From Bacteroidota bacterium (GTDB lineage Bacteria > Bacteroidota > Bacteroidia > Bacteroidales > Prolixibacteraceae): a stretch of 43,359 bases of DNA. The stretch lies in NCBI GenBank assembly GCA_023251435.1, contig JAHEYU010000052.1, positions 1-43,359 on the forward strand, written 5' to 3'. Positions 26,275-35,293 of the stretch are shown here, in pieces (the stretch's first letter is position 1; each line of letters opens with the position of its first letter). The notes beneath the pieces are model-generated. The model was not told where the DNA came from, ran no database searches, and saw nothing but the letters and a program-made list of their open reading frames with translations. Both the position numbers and the translations under genes were made by a program.

Positions 26275-26296
26275 TCGAATATAAACGATAGAATGG

Positions 26297-27547
26297 ATGG
26301 ATAAGGAAACTGCAAAACTTTTAATCACTGAATATCAACAGAAAGCAGTTGAGGTTTCATTTCAGGAACGTTCCTGTAAAATTGAAAACAATCTTAATTA
26401 TGTGTTTGTTGGTTTGCGGCGTGTTGGCAAATCATACCTGATGTTCCGGCAAATACGTCATCTTTTGGATGCAGGGCATTCGAAAGAGGAGATTCTCTAT
26501 TTTAACTTTGAAGATGACCGTATTGCTTCGCTGGATACCGACGATTTAGACCGGATAAAAATTTGCTACGAAGAGATGTTCGACTGTAAACCGATATTTT
26601 TTCTCGATGAAGTACAAATTGTTGATCGTTGGGAAAAATTTGCACGCCGGCTTGCCGACCAGGGTTATCGGGTCTATATAACCGGAAGCAATGCAAAAAT
26701 GCTTAGCAGTGATATCGCTACTACTTTGGGTGGAAGATACATCATTCAAAATGTTTATCCATATTCATTACCAGAATATCTGACTTCGTTGGGTATTGAT
26801 CTGGCTGACAAAAATTTTGCTTATCGCTATCGTAGTGAAATAATAAAAGCTTTTGAAAACTATTTCCGTTATGGTGGCTTGCCGGAAGTGACTGAAATTA
26901 TTGACAAACGCGCATGGCTTAGCAGTCTTTATCAAAGAATATTTTTTGGTGATTTGATTACCCGATACCAGGTACGCAACGATTTTGCTCTCCGTGTACT
27001 CATCCGGAAATTAGCCGAAAGCGTAAAACAACCTACGTCATTTAACCGATTGGCCAATGTTGTAACCTCTTCAGGGAAAAAAGTCAGTACTGACACGGTA
27101 ATTGATTATTTGGGCTATTTAAAAGAGTCGTGGTTGATATTCCATGTAGAAAATATTTGTGCAAAACTGGCCGAAAAGGAGGCAAACAAAAAATACTATT
27201 TTATCGACAACGGCATTCTTAATCTTTTTCTGGTCGATCCTTTAACTTCATTATTGGAAAATCAGGTGGCTATCCAACTGCGTCGTTTGTATGGCGACGA
27301 AGTTTATTTCTATCAGCATGGCATTGAGGTAGATTTCTACATTCCCGATGTACAATTAGCAGTGCAGGTATGTTATAGTTTACTGGATATAGAGACCCGT
27401 AAACGCGAGATAAATGCCCTTTTAAAAATGTCCAAACGAATCGATGTTTGTAAAATGATAGTTATCACCAAAGATGATGAAGAGACTATTTTGGAACAGG
27501 AAATCCAAATTGAAGTGATTCCGGCGTGGAAATGGTTGTGTAGTTAG
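26297..27547 (+). CDS. AAA-type ATPase with DUF4143 domain
   Basis: Cytoplasmic ATP-binding protein (416 aa) of the AAA_14/DUF4143 family. Walker A is GLRRVGKSY (39-47), Walker B FFLDEVQ (101-107), and a sensor-like YITGSNAKML follows. The C-terminal DUF4143 part contains SYLGYL-like DYLGYLKESWLIF, YFIDNGILNLF and a GIEVDFYIPDVQLAVQV stretch that resembles a degenerate PD-(D/E)XK core. These proteins occur in many copies in Bacteroidota genomes and are suspected of mobile or defence roles, but no function is proven. It has its own promoter, is on the strand opposite to its neighbours, and is bracketed by 33-bp direct repeats, which fits an inserted cassette. Confidence 0.85.
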   Translation: MDKETAKLLITEYQQKAVEVSFQERSCKIENNLNYVFVGLRRVGKSYLMFRQIRHLLDAGHSKEEILYFNFEDDRIASLDTDDLDRIKICYEEMFDCKPIFFLDEVQIVDRWEKFARRLADQGYRVYITGSNAKMLSSDIATTLGGRYIIQNVYPYSLPEYLTSLGIDLADKNFAYRYRSEIIKAFENYFRYGGLPEVTEIIDKRAWLSSLYQRIFFGDLITRYQVRNDFALRVLIRKLAESVKQPTSFNRLANVVTSSGKKVSTDTVIDYLGYLKESWLIFHVENICAKLAEKEANKKYYFIDNGILNLFLVDPLTSLLENQVAIQLRRLYGDEVYFYQHGIEVDFYIPDVQLAVQVCYSLLDIETRKREINALLKMSKRIDVCKMIVITKDDEETILEQEIQIEVIPAWKWLCS

Positions 27548-27630
27548 GAGCTGCCCTTTTCTTGAAGGAATGATGAAAGCATTTTCAATTTATCCGATGT
27601 ATATATTTCAAACGTCGCACCTCTTAATGA

Positions 27631-27662
27631 ATAAAACCCCTTTGCTATTACGGGCAAAGGGG
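27631..27662 (-). terminator. intrinsic terminator of the PUL operon
   Basis: A perfect 9-bp stem, cccctttgc (27637-27645) with gcaaagggg (27654-27662), has an 8-nt loop. On the minus strand it is followed by TTTTATT. It lies about 54 bp after the GH2 stop codon, so it ends the polysaccharide utilisation operon. Confidence 0.7.
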
Positions 27663-27690
27663 CAAACGAAATTTCCGATCGGCTATTCTT
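27658..27690 (+). repeat. 33-bp direct repeat, copy 2
   Basis: Starts aggggcaaacgaaatttccg and matches 25831-25863 at 29 of 33 positions. It overlaps the right arm of the operon terminator. Confidence 0.7.
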
Positions 27691-27715
27691 AATATTATGG
27701 AATACATCCAACTAT

Positions 27716-30580
27716 CTATTTTGATCTAATTGGAATCAGCGTTTTTAATTTTTGATTATAACCTTCCGTAAAGATTTCCGGATTTATAAATTTCACATGA
27801 TCGTATTCAACAACCATCTGTTTTTTCTCTCCCGGCAATAGTGTAAAATATCCATCGGAGAAATAGGCCGGAAGTATAAGCTTGCCACTAATCTGATCGC
27901 GAAGGTTGAATTTCAAGCCGATTGCCGGCACTTTTGATGCGTTTGAAACAACAAAAGTCACTTTATTTCCTTCATATTTTAATACTTTGGCAGTTAAATT
28001 GGGATTGGCCAGTTTATTGAATCCTGCAAAAGAACCGCTAGACTGACTACTTTTCCAATACTCGTTTTGAGAGTAAACACGATTCTTGTCTGACAAGGTT
28101 AAACGAATGAGATAAATATCAGGTAATTGCATTTGAAACTGAGCAGTGAAACATTCGGTCAGCCGATTCGATTGAGCATCGACATCGTTCTGCATGACTG
28201 CTAATTTCTTCCCATTCAAATCAAAAATTTCCAGTTTAGCCTGAAGTTTTGCGTAACTTTTTAGTGTTGTATTCAATACCACCACTTTGTTATCGTGCAG
28301 GTTCATTTGAATATGAATGGGTTCACAGGCTTTTTGGGAACCATAAAACGAGCCGAATGTTTCGTAATCCCACGAGTATGTTTGCCAAACGGTGCTTGGC
28401 CAGGCCGGATGGGTCATCCAAAGTAAAAGTCCACTGGCATTGTTCCACATTTTACTGTTCCAGCTTTCGAACATAGCCCGGTGACTATCGTAATTGACCA
28501 GTTGGGCCTTGCGGCAAAAGTCATCCAGATTGTCGCTTTTCCCATATTTTGTCTCCATTGCATGAATGTAGTCTTTTTGTCCGTCGTGCAAATCATGGTA
28601 AAACCAGGTGTCGCTTATTGGCCACTGATCTTCTTCTGGCATAAACGACCGGATGGTTGCAGCAGTTGGGATGGAAGGAGTTCCCAGTTCGGTTGAAAAA
28701 CCTTCGGCATTGCTCCGGTAATAATCGGCGGCATCTTTCATATAGTGCCACGGACCACTGGGACGCAGATTCAGGTTACGCGAGTTGGGAGCATAATATC
28801 GCGTTCCGTCTTCACTGGCTATCAGTTTTTGAAGTCGTGGTTCAAGTTGTTCGGGAGCATATCCTTCGTTGCGGGGGCACCAAATTGCAATGGAAGGATG
28901 GTTACGAAACCGTTTGACCACATCCGTAGCATTGGCCATAAAGAGGTCGTTGTCGTTCACATTCAGGTTATAGCCTTCGGTCGATAGCCAGAAATCGTTC
29001 CAGACCAGCATCCCGTATTCGTCACACAATTCGTAAAAAACCTCTTCGGTACTTTCTCCTGTCCAGTTTCGAATCATGGTAAAATGGGCATCGCGGTGCA
29101 AGCGGAAATAGGGTTCAAGCCGTTCGCGGGAAACGCGTTTCATTCCGTCGTCCATTCCCCAGTTTCCACCCTTGCAGAATATTGAAACTCCGTTTACCTT
29201 GATGGTCAGGAATGGATTTTTGCTGTCCTGTTCCAGTGAAGTTAACTGCAAGGGATCAGCATTGGCAGCCATCTTCGGAAGAAAAGTGCCTTTACCCACA
29301 TCAACACGATCGATGTTATTGAATAAAACCTGGCCGGCCGATTTGGTAGGATTAAATTCAACACGCCACATTTTGTTTTCTTCTTTTGAAACAGCCAGCT
29401 CGTAAGAGAATTCGCGCACCCCAAAACGGGTTTCAGCCTGATCAGAAACGGAATTTCCAATTTTAGCCTGAAGCTGCAGCGAATACAACTCCGGACGCCC
29501 GTATCCATTGGGCCACCATAATCGGGGATTATTTAAATTCAGTTGACTAAATTCAGTTGGAGAAAAAATTAACTGGCGCGATTCGCCCGGGTTTAATTCA
29601 ATTGTTTTTCTGAAACTGACCGATTCGATTTGTCCTTCCAGAGTAACTGTTTGTAATTTATTGGAATGGTTTTTCAGGACAGATTTTACGGTTATGGCCA
29701 CGTTCGTTGTATCGGGCAATGACAAATCGGTAATTACCTGCGGATCAACAATTGTTACAGCATCGGTCAAACGTATGCGAACATCCTGCCATATACCAAT
29801 GTTCCGGTCGCGGATACCCGGAACCCAATCCCAACCTTCGGAGGAGATAAATGTGGGGCCGTCGAGACATAACTGACCGCCATTTGGGCCTTGTCCTGCG
29901 CTGGGAGATTCCTCCTGCGGAATACCGGGATTATGAGGTGGATAAATATGAACAGCCAAAATGTTTTTCCCCTGAAGATTCATAAGTTGTGTGGCATCGA
30001 ACTCCCCGCGTTGAAATGCACCGGCGATCCGTCCGAGTAGTTTGCCGTTCAGCCAGATATCGGCTTTGTAATTGATTCCGTTGAACAGCAGCCAGATGGT
30101 TTTTCCGGAACAGTTTTCGGGAAGTTTTACAGGTAACCGGTACCACCAGTCTTTCCTGCAAAGTGAATCAGGAATAGAAAGGTTATTCAAACCAAAATAG
30201 GGATCGGGATAAACACCCTGATCAACCAAAGTAGTAAGCACGGTTCCCGGAACAGTGGCATTGAACCACTCCGAAGTATTGAAATCAGGACTAAAAAGAG
30301 ACTTTTCTGAAGTTGTAACCAGATCGGCTTCAGCCATTTCCCAACCCGAAGCCAGGATAAATTCGTTGTCACCAACCTGTTGCAATGCAGGTTGAACTGA
30401 GGTTTTTGCTTTGCGAACCGACATTTGTGCTTTGGCTTTGGAAACTGGCAGCGTGGATGGGTCCTGAGGCTGCTGCAGCCCAAAGTTGAGCTTGTAGTTC
30501 TGTGAAAAACCTGATTGATACAGAACGATAACCGTAAGGAATGTGATGAGCCTTATTGCCCGGATGTTTGTTTTTCGCAT
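27716..30580 (-). CDS. secreted GH2 enzyme, exo-beta-glucosaminidase/beta-mannosidase type
   Basis: Exo-acting beta-glycosidase (954 aa) with a signal peptide (about 1-26). The N-terminal sugar-binding domain shows PGTVLTTLVDQGVYPDPYFG, typical of the beta-mannosidase/exo-beta-D-glucosaminidase branch of GH2. The Ig-like domain and TIM barrel follow. Catalytic candidates are the acid/base E572 in CPRNEGYAPEQL and the nucleophile E631 in FSTELGTPSIP. C-terminal beta domains follow. Chitosan-type GlcN is suggested by overall likeness to CsxA-like enzymes, but mannosides cannot be excluded. It is the last gene of the locus and is followed by a terminator. Cleavage probably happens in the periplasm, on oligosaccharides imported through SusCD. 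Confidence 0.85.
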   Translation of the reverse strand: MRKTNIRAIRLITFLTVIVLYQSGFSQNYKLNFGLQQPQDPSTLPVSKAKAQMSVRKAKTSVQPALQQVGDNEFILASGWEMAEADLVTTSEKSLFSPDFNTSEWFNATVPGTVLTTLVDQGVYPDPYFGLNNLSIPDSLCRKDWWYRLPVKLPENCSGKTIWLLFNGINYKADIWLNGKLLGRIAGAFQRGEFDATQLMNLQGKNILAVHIYPPHNPGIPQEESPSAGQGPNGGQLCLDGPTFISSEGWDWVPGIRDRNIGIWQDVRIRLTDAVTIVDPQVITDLSLPDTTNVAITVKSVLKNHSNKLQTVTLEGQIESVSFRKTIELNPGESRQLIFSPTEFSQLNLNNPRLWWPNGYGRPELYSLQLQAKIGNSVSDQAETRFGVREFSYELAVSKEENKMWRVEFNPTKSAGQVLFNNIDRVDVGKGTFLPKMAANADPLQLTSLEQDSKNPFLTIKVNGVSIFCKGGNWGMDDGMKRVSRERLEPYFRLHRDAHFTMIRNWTGESTEEVFYELCDEYGMLVWNDFWLSTEGYNLNVNDNDLFMANATDVVKRFRNHPSIAIWCPRNEGYAPEQLEPRLQKLIASEDGTRYYAPNSRNLNLRPSGPWHYMKDAADYYRSNAEGFSTELGTPSIPTAATIRSFMPEEDQWPISDTWFYHDLHDGQKDYIHAMETKYGKSDNLDDFCRKAQLVNYDSHRAMFESWNSKMWNNASGLLLWMTHPAWPSTVWQTYSWDYETFGSFYGSQKACEPIHIQMNLHDNKVVVLNTTLKSYAKLQAKLEIFDLNGKKLAVMQNDVDAQSNRLTECFTAQFQMQLPDIYLIRLTLSDKNRVYSQNEYWKSSQSSGSFAGFNKLANPNLTAKVLKYEGNKVTFVVSNASKVPAIGLKFNLRDQISGKLILPAYFSDGYFTLLPGEKKQMVVEYDHVKFINPEIFTEGYNQKLKTLIPIRSK

Positions 30581-30607
30581 GTCAATTTTATTTTAAATTA
30601 ATTAAAC

Positions 30608-32410
30608 TTACAACTTTTCCCAGTTACCTGAATAATAGGCTTTATCCAACTTCTTTTTCAATTCAGTGTCACCTTTCAGCAAAGCTGCATGGCACATATC
30701 TTTGTATAAGTAAAATGTAAGCCAGTAGCCGTATTGATATTTTTCGTTCAAGGTACGTGGTTGTTGCCAGAAGGAATACCAACTGCTGCTGATTCCTTGT
30801 TTTTTAGCAATAGCTAGTACTTCCAGTGAGCGACTCCAAATTTGATTGGTCAGCTTTTTAAATATTTTATTAAATGATTTGTAATCCGTTTCCCCGGTAT
30901 AAATTATGGAAGCTCTATCATCAATGCCTAACTCTGATAAGAAGACTTTTTCTTCGAAAACTGTATCGCCATTCAAATCGTATTCAATACAATCGAAAAA
31001 TTCATTTTTATCGGTATCACTATACCGGACTGTTGTCCATTTTTCGGGTTCAATCTGGTCGCGGACATGCGATTTTGCCGGAGGATACAATCCGCCATAA
31101 CCCTGATAACTTGCAGCATTCATATCAATCCGCCATGCGCCCCATTCTGCGCCGTACAAATGTAAACGACCATCGAAAGGTGCAATATAAAGATTTCCTT
31201 TTCCTGAATTGTCCAAATCGAATTCGCCTCTGTCACCCGCTGCATCTGCCTGTTTGTTGTTGTCGAGGCCGCCTTTTTCACCACCAATTTTCCAGAGGTC
31301 TTTTGGTTCGTAAAATTCAACGCGTTCCCAGCGGTTACAATCATCATCTTCATCGAACACAAACCAGCAGTAATCCCATTTTCCTTCTTCGAATATTTTA
31401 TTGTAGGCAACATTTTGATCCGGATAAATCAATTCATCATTTTGTCGCCAACGGGCATCGTAAAACAATTTATCGGATTCAGCCAATCCACGCATATTTT
31501 TGAATTTATGCACCTGATCGGAATACTCAAAACCTTTTCCGGAGAATTTCAGCGACATGTCGAAGTCGAACTCGTTGCCTTGTCTGTTGTCGTTATCTAA
31601 ATCCCAAGTTATAGCCACGTAATCAATACTTTTTGTAAACTGAATATCAATTTCTGGATCAGGTGTATCAAATTTACTTCCGGACTTATCACCGGGCTTT
31701 GGTCTGAAATGTGGTGTGTCGACCAACCGGATAGCCATTTCAGACAAATTATCTTTATCGTAATCGTAAAAAATAAATGGATTCTCCCAATTGTAACGCA
31801 AATCGCCGATGCGGAATGTTGACCCGTGCATTTTCAGGAACAATGTATTTCCATGATAATCAGTAAAGAAATTGGCATGTCCGTTGTGTACCCAGGCGCG
31901 CAATACCAATTCGTTCCAATTGATGAAATTTTTAATTCCATCCTTTTCGCCCCAATCGATGATGTACATGTAATCGGCTCCCCAGTCGAAATAGTAACGA
32001 TTTTTCAATCCCCCGTTTATAACTACCAGCTGTACTTCAGCAACCCCGTCGTTGTCAGTATCAGTCCAATCGATGCAAAGATCTTCCGGTCCCCCAAAAA
32101 TTCCATCCTTATTGATATCCACGCACAAGCAATCATTGTCCTGATCGCATTCCAGATCACCCCGTTTCATGTCGTCATCGTCGTCGATCCACATTATGGG
32201 GACTCCACCTAAAATGGTTGTTCTCAATACATCAGGATCTCCATCGTTATCCAGATCGACATATTCGATGTTTTTTGAATCAGTAACAAAAGGTAAACGC
32301 CATGGAATAAGCTGTGTCTTTTCGTTCCAATAAACCGGATTCTGCCAGTCCTGAGCAACTACTTCCACGACAAGAAATAAAATCAATATCAGAATAAGAA
32401 GTCGGTTCAT
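30608..32410 (-). CDS. secreted Asp-rich protein of unknown family in PUL
   Basis: Exported protein of 600 aa with a signal peptide (about 1-19, ending VVAQ). It holds many short calcium-loop-like motifs: DLDNDGDPD, DQDNDCLCVDINKDG, DTDNDGVAE, DYDKDNLSE, DLDNSGKGN, DTDKNEFFD and DLNGD. A central conserved-looking stretch, GRLHLYGAEWGAWRIDMN, and many Trp and Tyr residues suggest carbohydrate contact. The C-terminal 110 residues are helical without Asp loops. I do not recognise the family. Its position between two glycosidase-like genes and a GH2 gene, with 27-28 bp spacings, makes a glycan-binding, lyase or hydrolase role plausible. Confidence 0.7.
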   Translation of the reverse strand: MNRLLILILILFLVVEVVAQDWQNPVYWNEKTQLIPWRLPFVTDSKNIEYVDLDNDGDPDVLRTTILGGVPIMWIDDDDDMKRGDLECDQDNDCLCVDINKDGIFGGPEDLCIDWTDTDNDGVAEVQLVVINGGLKNRYYFDWGADYMYIIDWGEKDGIKNFINWNELVLRAWVHNGHANFFTDYHGNTLFLKMHGSTFRIGDLRYNWENPFIFYDYDKDNLSEMAIRLVDTPHFRPKPGDKSGSKFDTPDPEIDIQFTKSIDYVAITWDLDNDNRQGNEFDFDMSLKFSGKGFEYSDQVHKFKNMRGLAESDKLFYDARWRQNDELIYPDQNVAYNKIFEEGKWDYCWFVFDEDDDCNRWERVEFYEPKDLWKIGGEKGGLDNNKQADAAGDRGEFDLDNSGKGNLYIAPFDGRLHLYGAEWGAWRIDMNAASYQGYGGLYPPAKSHVRDQIEPEKWTTVRYSDTDKNEFFDCIEYDLNGDTVFEEKVFLSELGIDDRASIIYTGETDYKSFNKIFKKLTNQIWSRSLEVLAIAKKQGISSSWYSFWQQPRTLNEKYQYGYWLTFYLYKDMCHAALLKGDTELKKKLDKAYYSGNWEKL

Positions 32411-32439
32411 GTCTGGTTATTAATTTAAAATACTTCGAT

Positions 32440-33891
32440 TTATGGATTTGAAAGTGTACCGGCCGCCCAACTTAAATATTCCTCGCGGGTTGGCAAGCGT
32501 TTTAAAGTTTGCTTTTGGCCGGCTACCCAGGTTTTTGCTTTCACATAAAAACTGCTGTATGTATTATAAAGCGGCCACTTTTCATTTTTATCGTCAATCA
32601 GCCAGAAACCGCGCTGAACGCCATCTTTGATTTCGTTGTTGTACATTTCCCAATACAATACAAACGGTGCGCCCCAAACCAGCGCCTTCCGTATATTTTC
32701 GCGGTTAACCGATTCGTGCTGGCTTTTTGAAAAACTGAAATCCATGGCTGAACGCCCCATTTCGCCTATAAACACCCGTTTCCCTTTGATATTCGGACGT
32801 GCAGGCAAATTCCCTTCAATGTAATTCATTACATTGTTGTATTCCGATTGGCTAAGGCTTTGGGCATCGTACGATGAGTAGGAAACGTAATCGACATTTG
32901 TGAACGGTAGCACTTTATTGACCACCCTTATTTTTCCGTTGATGGCATCAACCACACGGTTCACTTCTGCATAGGTAAAAACCTCAACGTTGTTATGCGA
33001 CGTGATTTTCAACGCCTGATCAACTGCATTTTGCCGGGTTCTATACCATTGTATCATTCCATTTAACCGAACATCGGACGGCACATAATTGGCATCGTAA
33101 TTCGGGAGCAGATACCAGTCACCTTCCCAATGACCAAGGAAAAATTGTTTGCCGGTATTGTTGAATTTGGTCAATAAATAAATGGTCAGATCAGCAATTT
33201 GAATTGAATCTTCCAGTCTTTCAGCACTGGAATAACCGTCAGCCCAATTAGAATGCGACCGTGCCCAAAAGAAATAGTATGAAAATGGCATGTCGATTAC
33301 CTGTTTAAACGAAGGATCATCGCGTACCAAAGCAGTCAGGCTATTATAAGCCGGACGTCCTGAAATGTTGTAGCTGCCTGTTGAAAGAGTAATTTTCAGG
33401 ATATTGCTTCCCATTGTTAAAATCGCTTTCGATGATTCAACCAGCCGGTCTTCACTGGTATGTCCATACGAAGGCCCGATGGTTTGTGTTCCAATTGCAT
33501 AATTGTAATTCAACACTTCAGGATCAGTGATTTCGGTTTTGGATTTCACCGTAAATAATTGGGTTGAGGCAGATGACTGATTACCAACTTTGACACTAAT
33601 CCGATAATCTCCGGGTGTTATTCCTGAAGGCAGAACAATAACTAACTGAGTCGTCGAAGCCGAAACTGGCACGATGGTTACTCCACCGATGGTTATGGTG
33701 TTTAATTTTGGATCGATACTAAAATTGCTTCCTGAAATTGTGACAGAGGTGCTTTCTGTACCTGAAGATGGCGAAAAGGAACTTACAATCGGGCCCTTGG
33801 ACAAAGGCAACTCATTTTCGCCCGAACTGCAACTGATCAGTGCGAAGATGGCAAGAAAAACAAACAATAAGCTGTTACGAATAATTCTCAT
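32440..33891 (-). CDS. IPT/TIG-domain lipoprotein with glycosidase-like domain
   Basis: Probable surface lipoprotein (483 aa) with lipobox ALISC (Cys21). An IPT/TIG domain spans about 34-116 (PIVSSFSPSSGTESTSVTIS). A TIM-barrel-like region follows with HWEGDWY (E256), VFIGEMGRS (E377) and LYWEMYNNE (E415). It shares these motifs and its ending (QRGFWLIDDKNEKWPLYNTY) with the product of the next gene upstream, so the two are paralogues. The placement of the glutamates after predicted strands fits a clan GH-A retaining glycosidase. No GH family number is claimed. The TIG domain probably spaces the enzyme from the membrane. Confidence 0.7.
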   Translation of the reverse strand: MRIIRNSLLFVFLAIFALISCSSGENELPLSKGPIVSSFSPSSGTESTSVTISGSNFSIDPKLNTITIGGVTIVPVSASTTQLVIVLPSGITPGDYRISVKVGNQSSASTQLFTVKSKTEITDPEVLNYNYAIGTQTIGPSYGHTSEDRLVESSKAILTMGSNILKITLSTGSYNISGRPAYNSLTALVRDDPSFKQVIDMPFSYYFFWARSHSNWADGYSSAERLEDSIQIADLTIYLLTKFNNTGKQFFLGHWEGDWYLLPNYDANYVPSDVRLNGMIQWYRTRQNAVDQALKITSHNNVEVFTYAEVNRVVDAINGKIRVVNKVLPFTNVDYVSYSSYDAQSLSQSEYNNVMNYIEGNLPARPNIKGKRVFIGEMGRSAMDFSFSKSQHESVNRENIRKALVWGAPFVLYWEMYNNEIKDGVQRGFWLIDDKNEKWPLYNTYSSFYVKAKTWVAGQKQTLKRLPTREEYLSWAAGTLSNP

Positions 33892-33900
33892 ATTTGCGAT

Positions 33901-35154
33901 TTACAGCGTTAGCTTTTTACCTGCATTTTTCAGAAGCAGGTCAAAATATTCAGCAGCCCAACTTTTTGTTCCGTCAGGCCGGATTAGCCAGAAGCCGCGC
34001 ATTTCGTCGGTTTTCCGAACATCATTCAATTTTCGGAGTTCTTCATTTTTGGGCTCATTGCAATACAATTCCCATTGAATGAGATATGGAATGTTCTGTG
34101 CCAGACAAACTCCCATAAATATATCCCAGCGATCAATTACGGGCGCTCTTTCCATCAATCCTTCATATCGTTGCTCCGGAATACCAATTTCACCAAGGAA
34201 CACCACTCGTTTTCCTTTCATATAGGCCGTTGGATTCATATTCTTCCTGATGTAGTCGATCCCTTTGTAAAGATTAAGTCCCGCATGATCCATTCCATCG
34301 TAACACGACCATGAAACCATGTCAGTCTCAACCTTTGGAATAACGCTGTTAACAATCCCGGGAATACCGTCCATGCTATCCAATACCTTGTTGGCTTCAA
34401 TTGCATGGTAAACTTTGCATTTGGAGTTTTTTACCTCAGCACGGGCACGGTTTACTCCCTGCTGGCGGGCAGTAAACCATTTAGCCATTGCATTAATGCG
34501 TTCAGTAGAATCAGCTGGAACCACAACCGTATAACGATCACCGTCAACAGCTTTAAATAGTTGCCCGGGTTTGCGCGACCAACGGGCATAATCGCCTGTT
34601 CCACCTCGCATCATCCAATCGCCTTCCCAGTTGTGCAAAATGAAAGTGAGCTTCCTGTCTTTGTATTTTTCGAGCAGGTATTTAGTCAGATCATAAATTT
34701 CCTGTTCTTCTTTTGCTGCTGTTTCATAGGTGGTTTTAACGCCCGCGCCATCAACGCTTAGTGCTATGGTTGAAAATGGCATATCGAAACAGGCGGCATA
34801 ATACGGATGTTGGGCAAGTTCCTTCAGGGTAATATCTTTCGTAACATTCCATTCCGAATTGTACGGATAACCGCTCGGATTTTTCCTGAACCACAGTTTT
34901 GCAATTCCGTAGCCCATTTCATTTAGTTTGCGGCAACCTTCAATTACATACGGTTCATTGGTGAAATAGTATTTTCCTGCCACATGCGTGGCTCCAAGGC
35001 GGTGTTTGATGTCGGCAGGAATGAGAGCTCCTTTTAACGGGCGGTTCTTTTCGATGATTTTACTGATTTGATGATCATTCACCGAATCTTTTTTTTCGGC
35101 CAACAGATGCGATGACCAGAGAATAGCAAGAATTAAAATATAATATGGCTTCAT
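33901..35154 (-). CDS. secreted glycosidase-like protein, paralogue of the TIG protein
   Basis: Exported protein of 417 aa with a short signal peptide (about 1-19, no lipobox Cys). Conserved sites shared with its neighbour are HNWEGDWMM (E177), VFLGEIGIPE (E322), IQWELYCNE and RGFWLIRPDG. A TIM-barrel glycosidase-like fold is inferred from this pattern, with E177 as acid/base and E322 as nucleophile candidates. It lacks the TIG domain, so the pair probably works in different compartments: this one in the periplasm, the lipoprotein on the surface. It is the first gene after the stem-loop following the DUF3823 gene. The family is not recognised. Confidence 0.7.
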   Translation of the reverse strand: MKPYYILILAILWSSHLLAEKKDSVNDHQISKIIEKNRPLKGALIPADIKHRLGATHVAGKYYFTNEPYVIEGCRKLNEMGYGIAKLWFRKNPSGYPYNSEWNVTKDITLKELAQHPYYAACFDMPFSTIALSVDGAGVKTTYETAAKEEQEIYDLTKYLLEKYKDRKLTFILHNWEGDWMMRGGTGDYARWSRKPGQLFKAVDGDRYTVVVPADSTERINAMAKWFTARQQGVNRARAEVKNSKCKVYHAIEANKVLDSMDGIPGIVNSVIPKVETDMVSWSCYDGMDHAGLNLYKGIDYIRKNMNPTAYMKGKRVVFLGEIGIPEQRYEGLMERAPVIDRWDIFMGVCLAQNIPYLIQWELYCNEPKNEELRKLNDVRKTDEMRGFWLIRPDGTKSWAAEYFDLLLKNAGKKLTL

Positions 35155-35189
35155 TTTAGTTTAATCAATTGGTTATAAATTGTCAATCT

Positions 35190-35230
35190 AAAAAAACAGA
35201 GAGATGGGGAAAACTCCCCGAATCTCTCTG
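35190..35230 (-). terminator. terminator/attenuator between SusCD-DUF3823 and enzyme genes
   Basis: A long stem, cagagagat (35197-35205) with atctctctg (35222-35230), continues into gggga/tcccc after a 2-nt bulge around an aaac loop. On the minus strand it is followed by seven U residues. It starts 63 bp after the DUF3823 stop codon. Only 35 bp without a promoter box separate it from the next start codon, so partial read-through is expected. Confidence 0.8.
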
Positions 35231-35293
35231 ATATTGATTTCTGAATATTCTTTACTTATCCAAAATTCAGGACAAAAAGTGCATTTGATTGAA

